A DNA stretch of 64,000 nucleotides from Rhodosorus marinus (taxonomy: Eukaryota; Rhodophyta; Stylonematophyceae; Stylonematales; Stylonemataceae). The DNA lies in contig JAMWBK010000010.1 in the NCBI GenBank assembly GCA_029953675.1, positions 1,593,001 through 1,657,000 on the forward strand. Direction: 5' to 3'. Positions 35,567 to 45,558 of this stretch are shown piece by piece. A program made the translations under genes and the position numbers. How positions within the stretch are numbered: the stretch's first letter is position 1; every line of letters starts with the position of its first letter. A model generated the notes under the pieces. That model saw only the letters and a program-made list of their open reading frames with translations, was not told the DNA's origin and searched no databases.

Positions 35567-36080
35567 CCGGCAAAAACCACATTTGTGGTTGCCACCGAAC
35601 GGGTAAATGATAACCTCTCGTATAGATTCAAGCCAAACCTTGGTCGAGTTTCGAGTTGCAAACGACCATATCAGAAAAAGAAGAAAAAAGCGTGAAAAAT
35701 ACGGACGCAATCGGTTGTCGGACCATTTATCGTACGAAGCTTTTTTTCTTTTTCATTCAGGTCCGATAAACTTATATCGGACGGAAGCGACAGTCTTCAT
35801 ACTATATTATATTAGTGTTGTCATATCTCCCCCTCCGAAAAGGTTATGAAGCGTCCGATATAAGTTTGTCGGACCTGAATTGCCTAATAATTAATCCATA
35901 TGGTTTTGGACTCGTGTCCAGTACAAATTTATCTGACCAAAAATAAAAATAAGATAAAGAGGTTCGTCCGATAACGGTCCGATAATGACCAATTGACGTC
36001 CAATCTGTGGGGCATCGTGTTCGTAATACATAGTGCGCTCCATAATGTTGCTGCGTTTCAACTTTCTGAATTGGTTGCAT
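35567..36080. mobile_element. TCCGATA-rich repeat element, right part (copy A continued)
   Basis: Starts with AAAAACCACATTTGTGGTTG and follows the same order as 56840-57060: AAACCTTGGTCGAGT, GCAAACGAC, GGACGCAATCGGTTGTCGGA, ATTCAGGTC. TCCGATA motifs recur at 35760, 35850 and 35970. Together with 31990-32975 it forms one element opened by a 2.6-kb gypsy insert. Confidence 0.7.
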
Positions 36081-36131
36081 TCTGAAAAAACCCCAGATTG
36101 TATGACAGCCTGTCGACCTCAGAGGAGCCTA

Positions 36132-36401
36132 TGTCACTTCCTTAAGAGACGGGTTCATTAGCACGACCTTGCACTGGAGCCCGGAGGGCTAAACATAGCA
36201 TGCCGGAGGGCTAAAGTGGAGAATCGTGGCAAGATTTGGCACTCTAAACCTAGCCTATATGTACCATAACTATGGCATCTCTCTAAGGGTTAGTGCTAGG
36301 AGAAAACGAGTTAGGAAGAGTTAGGAAAAAGAAGTTAAATCTGAGACAAAAATAGTAAAATTTACCAAGAAATTGAAATCAAGTCATCTGAGGACGTTTC
36401 A
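36132..36401 (+). mobile_element. Solo LTR, gypsy family 2
   Basis: TGTCACTTCCTTAAGAGAC at the start and GTCATCTGAGGACGTTTCA at the end match the borders of the LTR at 38970-39231, with the shared inner blocks CCGGAGGGCTAAAGTGG and TCAAATCTG/TTAAATCTGAGACAAAA. The GCCGGAGGGCTAAA block is duplicated inside it. It abuts the next LTR directly. Confidence 0.75.
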
Positions 36402-36530
36402 GATGGTCTCACGTCTGGAAGATACAGGTTCAGTAAAACGGCCGGAGGGCTAAAGTGGAGAATCGCGACAAGATTTGTTACGCTAACCTTAGCATATATA
36501 TACCGTAACTATGACATCTCTCTCAGGGTT

Positions 36531-37020
36531 AGCGTCGAATTCGTCCGAGGATGGTAGCTGCTGGTAAATCGCTGGGCAGTAGGCAACAGTCGCAGGTACT
36601 CCTCCACCAGTTTTGACCGGAAATTAGCGCCTCGGTCGGTTAATATCTGTACTGGCCACACGATCTCTTCGTAGATGAACTTGGCGACATTTGCCTGCGT
36701 CGCTTCCGGCATCGCTCGTACTAACGACCAACGTGTCAGGGACTCTACTGCTGCAAGAATCCACTGATTTCCAGTCAGGGACTCTACTGCTGCAAGAATC
36801 CACTGATTTCGTTGGTCGGTAGTACGAGCGATGCCGGAAGCGACGCAGGCAAATGTCGCCAAGTTCATCTACGAAGAGATCGTGTGTCCATATGGAGCTC
36901 CAGTACAGATATTAACCGACCGAGGCGCTAATTTCCGGTCAAAACTGGTGGAGGAGTACCTGCGACTGTTGCCTACTGCCCAGCGATTTACCAGCAGTTA
37001 CCATCCTCGGACGAATTCGA
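36531..37020. repeat. Foldback unit: inverted gypsy integrase fragments
   Basis: Arms of about 200 bp (36531-36733 and 36816-37020) are reverse complements, opening with GTCGAATTCGTCCGAGG and closing with its complement. Each arm encodes the same integrase core piece (VAKFIYEEIV, ILTDRGANFRSKLVEEYL, SSYHPRTNST). The left arm lacks about 10 bases present in the right arm (near TCCATATGGAG). The spacer is a 40-bp unit repeated twice (36734-36773, 36774-36813). The whole unit sits inside an LTR. Confidence 0.82.
36734..36813. repeat. 40-bp direct duplication in the foldback spacer
   Basis: GTCAGGGACTCTACTGCTGC and the next 20 bases occur twice in tandem, the second copy starting at 36774. They form the loop of the foldback unit. 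Confidence 0.85.
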
Positions 37021-37143
37021 CGGAAGAAGGGGGGAAGAAGGGAGTTAGGAACAGTTGGGAAAAAGAACTTAAGTCTAAGACAAAGGAAAAGCCGATTTAC
37101 GAAGAATTCGAAACCAGAACAAACATCATCTGAGGACGTTTCA

Positions 37144-38969
37144 GTTGGTCTCATCGCGTGATTGCGATTGAGGAACCGACCGGAGGCAGAGAACCTGATG
37201 GACAAAGTAAATGAGCCCAGAACCAGAACCAGAATGTCGTCATTCATAAAGATCCAGGCCCAGCACCCGAAGGCTTACGACGGTCGGAGGGATGCATTGC
37301 TGATTATCAAGTTCCTAAACAGCCTACGAACATATTTTAAATTAGCGCAGCTACCCGAAGACGACGATGAATATAAGATACCCTGGCCGAGGCTTATCTC
37401 ACCGGAGACGCATCATATTGGTGGTCGCTGATACACGAAAATCGAAAAACAGACCACTACGACGGATTTGAAGACAACCTTGAAGGCTGAATTTTACCCG
37501 GCCGACGCGAAAAAATCTGAGCTAAGCAACAGTTCGCGAGACCGGTCCAACGGACGTCGGTCGCGGCGTAATCGGCTTATTTCAACAAGTGCCTCATCCA
37601 AGTCGGAACGATCTCCGATTCTGAGAACTTTGACCGTTTTGTCCACGGATTGAAGACTGACATCAACGGTATATTTATATACACGATGTCCAAACATTTG
37701 AGGAGGCACAAGCGCTGCCGCTGAAAATGGAGCTGAGATGGCCAGCCAAAATTCTAGAAGGGAGGGAAAACTTTCACCAAACACGGCAACGTCCCAAACC
37801 ACCTTCGTACGGCTGTTGAACACCATATTTTTTAACCGGTTGGGAAAGTGTCCATATCGGTGGATTTCATTGTCAACTTACCATTGACGTCGGAAGGCTA
37901 TGACTCCATCCTCGTTCCCGTCGACAGGTTTACGAAATATGTGCGGTTCGTTTCGACGACCACTTCCGCCACTGTTTCCGAAGTTGCAGAGTTGTGTTCA
38001 CACCATTGGCTGCGCATTGCGGGTGTTCCCGCGGATACCCTCTCCGATCGCGATCCCCGATTCACGTGTGTTTTCTGGGGACACTGATGAAACTACTGAG
38101 GGTGAAACAGAACCTCAGTACGGCGTATCACCCACAGACAGATGAACCGACCGAACGGACAAACCAAAAGTTGGAAACCTACTTATGATGCACTGCCCGG
38201 CGCAGAATTGGGAGGCAGACCTTTCAACTGCCGAGCTGTGGTACAAGAGTCAGGTCTGAGACCCATTTTCCCCTTTGGAAGTGCTGTACGGACGCAACCC
38301 GACGTTAGCGTACGACCTCATCTTGCCGGACTACCACAGTGTGCAACTCCCTTACCCGAAACTGCAACGGTGCTCCTACGACGCCAACAAGATCAACAAT
38401 CTTTATACCGAGTCAACGTTAGGTTCTGCCCAGGACGGCAGCGGTTTTACTCCGATCGTGGGAAAAAAGACGTGCAGTTTAAAACCGGCGATTCCGTCGT
38501 GCTATCTACGCGAAATCTCCACCCGCCGGGTAGTAAGGTTTTTCGACCTCGCCATATGGGGGGGGAAAAGGCGACGCGCCAAGACATGAGGCCATCATGT
38601 CACGAAAATCGCGGACAGGAATGCGGGCCTTTCAAAGTTCTACAAAACATCGGCGAAGTTGCGTACCACTTAAGCTCACGGAGGATTTTCAAATTCATGA
38701 TGTTTTTCTGCGACGAGTCGAGTAATACCTGCGTTCCTGTGGCTCACGCAACCCTGCGAGGTTAAGTCGGTATTCGGGCATCGGCTGAGCGCTGAGGATT
38801 TGAACGAATATTTGCTCTATATGGATTGGGGAGACAACGGATGATCTACGATGGTTATCACATCATCTGCCGCAGAATGGGAATACCAAGAAGCAGATCC
38901 AGTATTACACAAACCTTCATAAGGCTGCTTCATCTTCAGCCAGAAGTCTTTTCCTGCGGAGGGAGGAGA
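37144..38969 (+). pseudogene. Internal region of a degraded Ty3/gypsy element (family 2)
   Basis: Between two similar LTRs. The 5' part (about 37200-37430) has a gag-like frame (HPKAYDGRRDALLIIKFLNS). From 37848 the integrase core is legible ([46 protein letters not shown]), then frames shift repeatedly, with EVLYGRNPTLAYDLILPD and a C-terminal piece around 38600. Protease, reverse transcriptase and RNase H are absent: only about 1.8 kb remains of an expected 4-5 kb. Non-functional. Confidence 0.82.
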
Positions 38970-39231
38970 TGTCACGTCCTGAAGAGACAGGTTCAGTGGC
39001 ACGGCCGGAGGGCTAAAGTGGAGAGTCGTGACAAGATTTGGCACGCTACCCTTATAGCCTATAAATACCGTAACTATGACATCTCTCCAGGGTTGGAAAT
39101 AGGAGAAAGGGGGTAGAAGGGAAGCGAGTTAAATAGGAAGAGTTAGGAAAAAGAAGTTAAATCTGAGACAAAAGTAAAAGCTGATTACGAAGAAACTGAA
39201 ACCAGGGCAAACGTCATCTGAGGACGTTTCA
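38970..39231 (+). mobile_element. 3' LTR, gypsy family 2
   Basis: TGTCACGTCCTGAAGAGACA to GAGGACGTTTCA, TG...CA borders, 262 bp. A TATA-like stretch (CCTATAAATACC) lies at about 39058, in the place expected for an LTR promoter. Shares its order of blocks with the LTRs at 36132 and 36405. Confidence 0.78.
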
Positions 39232-40705
39232 GCCTAAAGCATACTGCGGAGCCTAAGGATGGGATGATTGATATTAGACATTCGATGTTTTTATCGGACA
39301 CAAAATAAGACATGTATTTTAGAAGTATTTCAAGCGGGCTTCGCCTAATTGTCTTCATTGATTCGAACACAAATTGTCAACGAAAAAGCTTATCGGAGGG
39401 TTTATGACAGGGTTTTGAATAGAATTTATTTTCTCTACATGACAGACTGTATGCCAGATGTCTTAGACTGAGCGGTGATACCTGATAGTGGATAGAAAAA
39501 GGGAAGAAATTTTTGCAGGTAAACCAAAAATTGAAATTCTTGAGACCCGTAAGTTCTCTATTGCGTAGCTTAGTTTCGCGAAATGCAGATCCGTTCGTGT
39601 CGAACCAACTTACAACTCCGAGGATTTTGGAGAATAAAGGATTCCATTTAACTCTTGGACAATTTCCTCATAACTTAGGTTGGGAATAACGGTCGGATCA
39701 AATCACCGCTTTTCATCATTATTACCGAAGATCCTAATGCATCTGCATCTTCCCCTAGTGGGACTATGGCTACTCTTAGTAGCAGGTGAATAACCTGTGT
39801 GGTGCTTTGTGACTTCTCCGCACTTGCCCAACAGAATTTGGATCTCCATGAGCACAGGCTGCTCCAAATTACGTAATTGAAAATATCGGACGAAGCCATG
39901 GAGAGACGCCTACTTACTATGAAACGCATTTTCGATGAGCATTTATCCGGTCGTCCGCAATTTTGCAATCGGACCTTTTCGGACGTCTTCATATCCGCCC
40001 GCGCAAGAAAACCCCGCTCCGTTTAGTACCAATCGTGTGGGAGCACGCGCCAAGCGTGCTTAACTGATAGAACCAAGTTTGGGGTTTCGTATAAAGTGTG
40101 AGCAAGAAATCAAAATGCTGAGCGCGTGCGGACGATGTTTTTCTAATGGAAACTGGCTTTTCGCGTTCATAGCGCAGAGTGCTTTAGGTTCTGTTCGAGA
40201 ATTCACATAGTCAGACGCCTCCTGCTCGACCACAGACATCAGCGCATCCTTTTGTTTTTTTGCGTGCGTCTGCGGTTGCTGCACTCCACCTGAAAGGGGT
40301 CAAGTCCTAACTTGGTAGAGTTATGATTCCGGCGTTGAGTCCGCGGTGGATGTTAGCGAATGCTGCCAGTCACTAGATGCGCTTGGGAAGAGCAATGAAC
40401 CTTGAACAATGAGCTCTTTAGTCTAGTATCTGCCCCGAGGAAAGGATAATTCCTTGCACTCTGGCTTTCGAGGGGAGTCCGATTTCGAGTGAAGAACAAA
40501 CTCTTCATATTTCTCCGCTGTGGACATTTTTCCATTACATACCTTCGAAACGGCTCGAACGCGCCGAAAAAGCTAGATAGTAAACCATTTGCCAGAATTT
40601 GCCACGTGTGCAACGGAAAACAATCGCATAGTTGCCCTGACGAGAAGGTACCATAATTCGAGCTAAACTCCTACACTAACTAGTACGAGACGTTTTTGTC
40701 AAGTT
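39232..40705. other. Repeat-derived and intergenic DNA
   Basis: The first 750 bases carry further scattered TATCGGA/TCCGATA motifs (39290, 39390, 39890) and look like eroded pieces of the TCCGATA family. From about 40060 the composition resembles ordinary intergenic DNA. Minus-strand frames at 40060-40284 and 40353-40613 have no recognisable domain. Confidence 0.45.
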
Positions 40706-41375
40706 TCAAGAAGCCTTCCTTTTTGACCCTGTAGCCGGCGTGGTCTCTGATTTGCCTTTCGCGGCTCCCCCTCTCAGTCCGAGCAGTCTTTTCAGCTCTC
40801 TTCGAAGGATCAAAAGAGTAAAGACTACCCATAACACTATGGCAGGGCTCCAAATGGATTGCCGAAGAACGCTTCTCGCGAAGACTTCGAGGACGTTTAG
40901 GACACAGCACGCATAAGTAGCTTGTGCGTCCAGGCGAGATAGTAGCATCGTACCCGAAAATATTTGCGCCATCCCATACAGAACCCTATCATTCGACGAT
41001 CAAGATCGAAGTTTGTAAGTCTCCAAGAGCAAGGAAGGGTTTCGAGGGCCAGATGCCCACTGTTTTGCCTTCTTGTTCTCCAGATTTATGGGGTACAGCA
41101 ATCGCAGAGCTCAAACACTTACGTCCCAGATTACGACGCAGAAAAAAATAACCGACGTACCTTAGAGAGGTGTCATCAAAAGACGCCGGCATACCAGCCC
41201 TTTGCAACAGCGCATGGTATTGCCTGAATTGAAGAAGCTGACGTGCATAATGCTTAGGATAGAAAAGTCCTGAGATCTTCATCAACCCAGAAGCAGCCAT
41301 ATAAACGAAAAGCGCGAGGGATGCATAGCTAATTGCTTTTACCACCCTCTGAATCGCAGTCTGGTCGTCAGCCAT
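40706..41375 (-). CDS. Small multi-pass membrane protein (DoxX/TMEM35-like topology)
   Basis: Two exons, 41375-41161 and 40985-40706, with a 175-bp intron joining exactly in phase (AGG split after AG); 164 residues. ATG 41375 gives MADDQTAIQRVVKAISYASL. Hydrophobic segments: SYASLALFVYMAASGLMKI (about 15-35), VLYGMAQIFSGTMLLSRL (about 73-90), ATYACCVLNVLEVFARSV (about 94-112) and IWSPAIVLWVVFTLLIL (about 117-134). A basic C-terminal tail follows (GKSETTPATGSKRKAS). The order of a first helix, a PKHYARQLLQFRQYH stretch and three more helices resembles the DoxX/TMEM35 group, but I would not rely on it. No localisation signal is obvious. Confidence 0.72.
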
Positions 41376-41928
41376 TGGCGATTTTACCTTCCTGATAGCG
41401 CCACCTAAATCAGCAGTCAGACCGCAAGCACATATTATCCAGCCTTGAAACACAACCAAAGGATTACCTTAACACTCACCCTAACACCCCCAGTACCGCG
41501 AACGATCTGAGAGGGTGCCCGTGTCGTTTCATCTCTGGTCTCACAGGTCCTGGGAGAGGGTTTCTTTCTGCTGCAGGCCAGAGTGAAAGTGAACAGAAGT
41601 TTTTACGATTCGCTTGAACAGTCCTTGCGAACTTTCAGAGGCGAAGATTGTTTTCAATTAGGAAACGCGTCTCGCTACTGCTATGATACTGGCGCCATGA
41701 AGAGTGGCTATTTAAGGTGATCTGACAGCTACGGCGGTTGTTTAAAATTCGGGGCTATTTTCTCAGAGTATTGGAGCATTAGGTACTCTTCCTCTCTCCG
41801 CTGTGGTGCGGAGTTGTTCGATGCAGCTAGGACTCAGCAATAAACACGTGGCCTCTGAGCTACACATTTCACAGTTCAGATATGTGGTTTCGATAGTATG
41901 TCATCCCCAGACTAACGTAACGACAAAG
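41376..41928. other. Intergenic region
   Basis: About 550 bases between two minus-strand genes: upstream region of the small membrane protein and 3' flank of the CinA fusion gene. No coding frame of note. Confidence 0.5.
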
Positions 41929-43236
41929 TCAGGTGTCTACTTCCCTGCCTTGTGCTCGAATCTGGCTTGAAGAAATATCTTCCCGGAACAGAGCTTCTGG
42001 TATTTCTACGAACATTCTGTTGAGCTCGTTGGGTATATCGATATCCCGCAAGGTCAAGAATTTGGACTCCCCGTTGCCCAACTGTTCTATCCGGCCAGCG
42101 ACAAAGATCCGAGAGCCAACGTTTGCCTTTTCGGACAGCTGGTGTATCATCTCTTCTGACCCACCTGCGTAGTAGGCAGGGTTCAGGATCCTTACTGCTG
42201 TGTCATAGCCCGAAACGAAACAGCAGCCTGGGAGTATGTTCATTTTCTCGACAAATAAGGGCTTCGTGGTCAGGATCACTTGAGATTCACCCCGGAACTG
42301 TTCTACTCGACGGAGTGTCTCGTCCACAGAGAGTCGCCCCTTGTCAGCGTTGACCACTGCAAGCTCGTACGCAGCCTGTCGCTCTCCCGATAAGCGCTTG
42401 GCCGCTTCGAACAATTTCTGGTGACCTATGTGCAAGGGGTTAAAAGATCCCGGAAGAACTAAGCCCTGAAAACGCATATACTCGGTCGCAGTCACGCCGT
42501 CTTTATCAATAAGAACCGAGTCCAGTCGCGTCTCTCCTTTCAAGAACTTTGCAATAAGTGTTCCAGGATTTCGCGATCCTTCTTGATGCTCTAGCTTCTC
42601 CACGACATCAAGCCCAATGGTTATGAGTCTATCTGAGCCTCTTCCTTCCTGTAGGGATCCCTCCAACGCAAAGAGAATGGCTCTCGATACTAGCTCATCC
42701 TCTTCTGCTCTTGTCCGTGTTCCTTTTCCTAGCACCGACCCGTAGCTGTGAATCCCTTCTTTGGTGGCAACGGATACCCAGAACCTATTTGTCCCCTTAC
42801 GCTCTGGTGTGGTACTGATTGCGGCAGTCGCACCGACTCCTAGCAATCGGTACTCGGGCGCAGAGCCGCTGTTGACCGTTGAGCCCTCCCGTAGGTACTC
42901 TTGTCCTCGGGCATAGCATGCCTCAGCCATAAGAGCAGATATTTCCTGGTTCACTGTCCCAGCAACTACATCGGGCAGGGCTGGTCGCAGAAGGTTTTCA
43001 AGAGCGCGCCGATTGTATGGCACAATCCCCTCTAAGATCGTAGATGAAGCCCCGGGCTCATTCAGAAGCCATGCTAGTACTCGTGATCCAGCCCCAGTGG
43101 TTGCCAACACAAGCTTCGTTCTACGGTCAGAGTGGAGCCTCTGGATGAAATCCTTAACTTCGCCTCTGGCTTCATATCCCATACGCAAAGGTGCTCCCGA
43201 ACCGAAGGCCAACATTTGCTTTTGAGAAGCCGCCAT
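41929..43236 (-). CDS. CinA-like domain fused to a cytidylyltransferase-like nucleotidylyltransferase
   Basis: Single exon, 435 residues, ATG 43236 (MAASQKQMLAFGSG). Residues about 20-190 resemble the CinA C-terminal (PncC, nicotinamide-nucleotide amidase) fold: LVLATTGAGSRVLAWLL, the middle LLGVGATAAISTTPERKGTN with the G-x-x-x-T-A-A pattern, and NRFWVSVATKEG. Residues about 255-430 are a nucleotidylyltransferase: GLVLPGSFNPLHIGHQKLFE contains the HIGH motif and the upstream GxFxPxH loop, VNADKGRLS follows, and FREDISSSQIR is the C-terminal (I)SSTxIR nucleotide motif. Similar fusions, known from plants and other eukaryotes, are annotated as nucleotidylyl transferases. A role in NMN/NAD or CoA-type nucleotide metabolism fits both halves; the substrate is not shown by sequence. 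Intronless, unlike most neighbours. Divergent from COA6, 426 bp apart. Confidence 0.88.
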   Translation of the reverse strand: MAASQKQMLAFGSGAPLRMGYEARGEVKDFIQRLHSDRRTKLVLATTGAGSRVLAWLLNEPGASSTILEGIVPYNRRALENLLRPALPDVVAGTVNQEISALMAEACYARGQEYLREGSTVNSGSAPEYRLLGVGATAAISTTPERKGTNRFWVSVATKEGIHSYGSVLGKGTRTRAEEDELVSRAILFALEGSLQEGRGSDRLITIGLDVVEKLEHQEGSRNPGTLIAKFLKGETRLDSVLIDKDGVTATEYMRFQGLVLPGSFNPLHIGHQKLFEAAKRLSGERQAAYELAVVNADKGRLSVDETLRRVEQFRGESQVILTTKPLFVEKMNILPGCCFVSGYDTAVRILNPAYYAGGSEEMIHQLSEKANVGSRIFVAGRIEQLGNGESKFLTLRDIDIPNELNRMFVEIPEALFREDISSSQIRAQGREVDT

Positions 43237-43662
43237 TGGTTCTTTGCGAAAAGATTTCCTTTACTGTTTAGTTGGTGGAAAGCTCCTTCCAGCTGACTAT
43301 CGCACCTTCATCCAACTCCGCAAATTATGATTTTCTCTCGAACGTAGTTGAATGAATGTGTTCGCTCAACACGATACTACACCCGCGCAATGAATCTCCT
43401 AGCTACTCCCGTCCAAGCCTCGACTTGCCTGACCCATGGGATGACTAAGTATGCATCAGCTGGTGGTCTCCGCCTCAAAATTGTTGAGACATTTCACCAG
43501 GGAAGGGTAGGTCATCCTCCACGTGCTCACCGGGGAATCGAGGAGAACCAATTTTTTTTCGTCGAGACGCTGATTGTAGGTGAAACGCTTTAAGAACAGT
43601 TCTGGGTATTGAGAGTCTTGGGCTAGCATCTGGTGGGGTTTGAATGTCGTAAGGAATTCACC
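43237..43662. other. Divergent promoter region between CinA fusion and COA6
   Basis: 426 bases between two start codons facing away from each other. No coding frame of note (one plus frame 43348-43593 lacks any domain). Likely a shared bidirectional promoter. Confidence 0.45.
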
Positions 43663-43965
43663 ATGGGAAGCACTGCAAGCAAGGATGAGGAGCCAGCCAG
43701 GTCTCAAAAGCAGCCGATGGTTAGTCAAAAGAAGAGAAAGGTATGCTATGAGCATCGAGACAAATACTACGAATGTTTCAATACGCAAACGGCCGATGGT
43801 TCCGCAGATCAATGCAAAGAGTTGCGGCGCCAATACGAAGAGGCCTGTCTCCGATCATGGGTGAAGTACTTTGACGACATGCACAAAAACGAAAAATCTG
43901 CCGCGGCACAGAAGCGTATGATGCAGACAGTGCAACCCTCTAAAAGATTCGCAGCTGAGGAATAG
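43663..43965 (+). CDS. COA6: Cytochrome c oxidase assembly factor 6 (COA6), twin CX9C family
   Basis: Intronless, 100 residues from ATG 43663 (MGSTASKDEEPARSQKQ). The core has CYEHRDKYYEC, a CX9C motif, and CKELRRQYEEAC, a CX10C motif; the CX9C-CX10C pairing is the mark of COA6 within the COX6B-like group. It is followed by the conserved SWVKYFDDMH segment. The protein would fold in the intermembrane space through Mia40 and help deliver copper to the CuA site of COX2. The C-terminal tail is charged and of normal length. Confidence 0.92.
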   Translation: MGSTASKDEEPARSQKQPMVSQKKRKVCYEHRDKYYECFNTQTADGSADQCKELRRQYEEACLRSWVKYFDDMHKNEKSAAAQKRMMQTVQPSKRFAAEE

Positions 43966-45007
43966 AGCTGCTCTGAATTTGGATTGCTGTGCCTCTCACC
44001 CATGATATTGGTATCCACAGAAACAGCTCCGGGCCCCTAAAAGGTCGAGCGCTCTCAATGGAGTTGGCTTCCCCGATCCAAACACCGCTGAAATCTTAGC
44101 ATCCAACTCGTGATTGGTCAGCCGGGTGCACATTCCAGAACGCTGCGAAGCTCAGGGTGTTGCCAGTACGATATAGCGCTCACAGCCTTCACGTAAAGGT
44201 GAGAGCTTCTGGACTGAGCTTCACTCGACCGAAGATTTTAGCTCATCCACCGTAAGCACTGTTCATATGCTCCGTTTTGATAATGGAGGAGTTGAAAAGG
44301 AACGGAGCAGAAATAATGATGGAATGAAGGAACAGTAAACTAAATTCTCTTCTCGTCCTCTGCTTGCACCAACAACCTAACGAGAGGATTGCGAACACAC
44401 GAGCTGTAGGATTTTTGAGCATCCGACAATCGCGGAGTGCTTCGTCCGCAGTTGCTTTTTAAGCATACTTGCTTTTCCAGAAACCCAATTCACGAGCGCA
44501 GGGCGGCCTCTATATGCATCCTTCTTGCGCACGACGGCCTCATTGCCTTCCGTTTGACTCTAGATTGCTAATATGAAGCTAATAACTAGGACATGACAGG
44601 AGCAAACCCTCTCCACGCAAGCTGAATCCCCACTCAACTGGATGAGGAGTGCGAGCCTAGCAGAGGAAAAAGTAACTCCATTCATCGACGTTATGCAGAG
44701 AATGCTTTCTGCTGTGACAACCATAAACAATACAGGTAAATAAGTTTTTCTTCGTTATTTTATTGCACATATTCTATATCACTGAGGAGGCTCTATTTGC
44801 AGATATAGGACGGCCTGGGAGGATAGGAGGGATGGGGATGGAGGGTGACGCTAGTCTCGGGAGGAAAGGAATGGTTATAGGTTGTGGAGACCGGAAAACG
44901 TGAGAACTACTTTGTAAAGAATAGTTGTAAGGCTCGCGGTAAGTCAATTTGACTTGAGGAAGTGTGTTGCAGGAGTGAGAAGCTTCTGTCTTCTAATATC
45001 CGTTATC
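43966..45007. other. Intergenic region, no gene recognised
   Basis: About 1 kb with no domain-bearing frame on either strand. A purine-rich tract at 44815-44890 precedes the next gene. Confidence 0.5.
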
Positions 45008-45558
45008 ATGAGTAAGTGGAAGCCGTTTCCCGTTGATCCGACAAAAATACCGTCGGCGGTGCCACCGCTGTACCCAGGTGATCTAACGGAGACAAACTGG
45101 GTGCCACCGGCCTTCAAATGGATGAAAAGAATGAGTCCGAACCTATCCGTGTTTATCGGAACGAGCGTTCTGGTCGTTGTCCCGACCTCGTTGTACTATT
45201 TCCTCTGGCTGAATACAAGTAGGCACTCTCTTCAAAGTCTGCTCTCTCTGCTTTCATGTACCACCTTTGGGAAATGTGACACTCGTTAAACTGCAAAACG
45301 CGGTGCAGTATTAAGTTTGGAACATATTCTGGATGTGCAAGGACATTCTTTTGCATGCTAGAGCGTTCTCACTCACAGGGAGTCTTTTTTTTTAAACTGC
45401 TAGGGACTCTTCCCGAGAGTATGTCGAAGGAATGGCGCGACGAAACAGAGAGGCAGTTCCGCGAGGGGAAGCAACAGAGATCATATGGTCTGGACAAAGT
45501 ACAGATCGAACCTATTTCACAGTTCATGAAGGAGGGAAAGCACAGGCAGCAGAAGTGA
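45008..45558 (+). CDS. Small single-pass membrane protein, possibly a respiratory-complex accessory subunit
   Basis: Exons 45008-45218 and 45404-45558 (366 nt) give 121 residues; the AGG codon is split after its first A and the acceptor follows a T-rich tract. The N-terminus is proline-rich (MSKWKPFPVDPTKIPSAVPP) and resembles no cleavable signal. One membrane helix (LSVFIGTSVLVVVPTSLYYF) lies at about residues 48-67, followed by a charged amphipathic tail (MSKEWRDETERQFREGK). Size, single central helix and charged tail resemble accessory subunits of mitochondrial complexes I or IV. No family was recognised, so the function is open. Confidence 0.7.

Larger units (their letters stand above)
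36405..37143 (+). mobile_element. 5' LTR of a degraded gypsy element, split by an insertion
   Basis: The first half (36405-36530) matches the 5' half of the LTR at 38970; the second half (37021-37143) matches its 3' half and ends in GAGGACGTTTCA. The two halves sum to about 250 bp, against 262 bp for the 3' copy. The 490 bp between them is the foldback unit at 36531-37020. Just behind the LTR, TTGGTCTCATCGCGTG is a candidate tRNA primer binding site. Confidence 0.72.
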
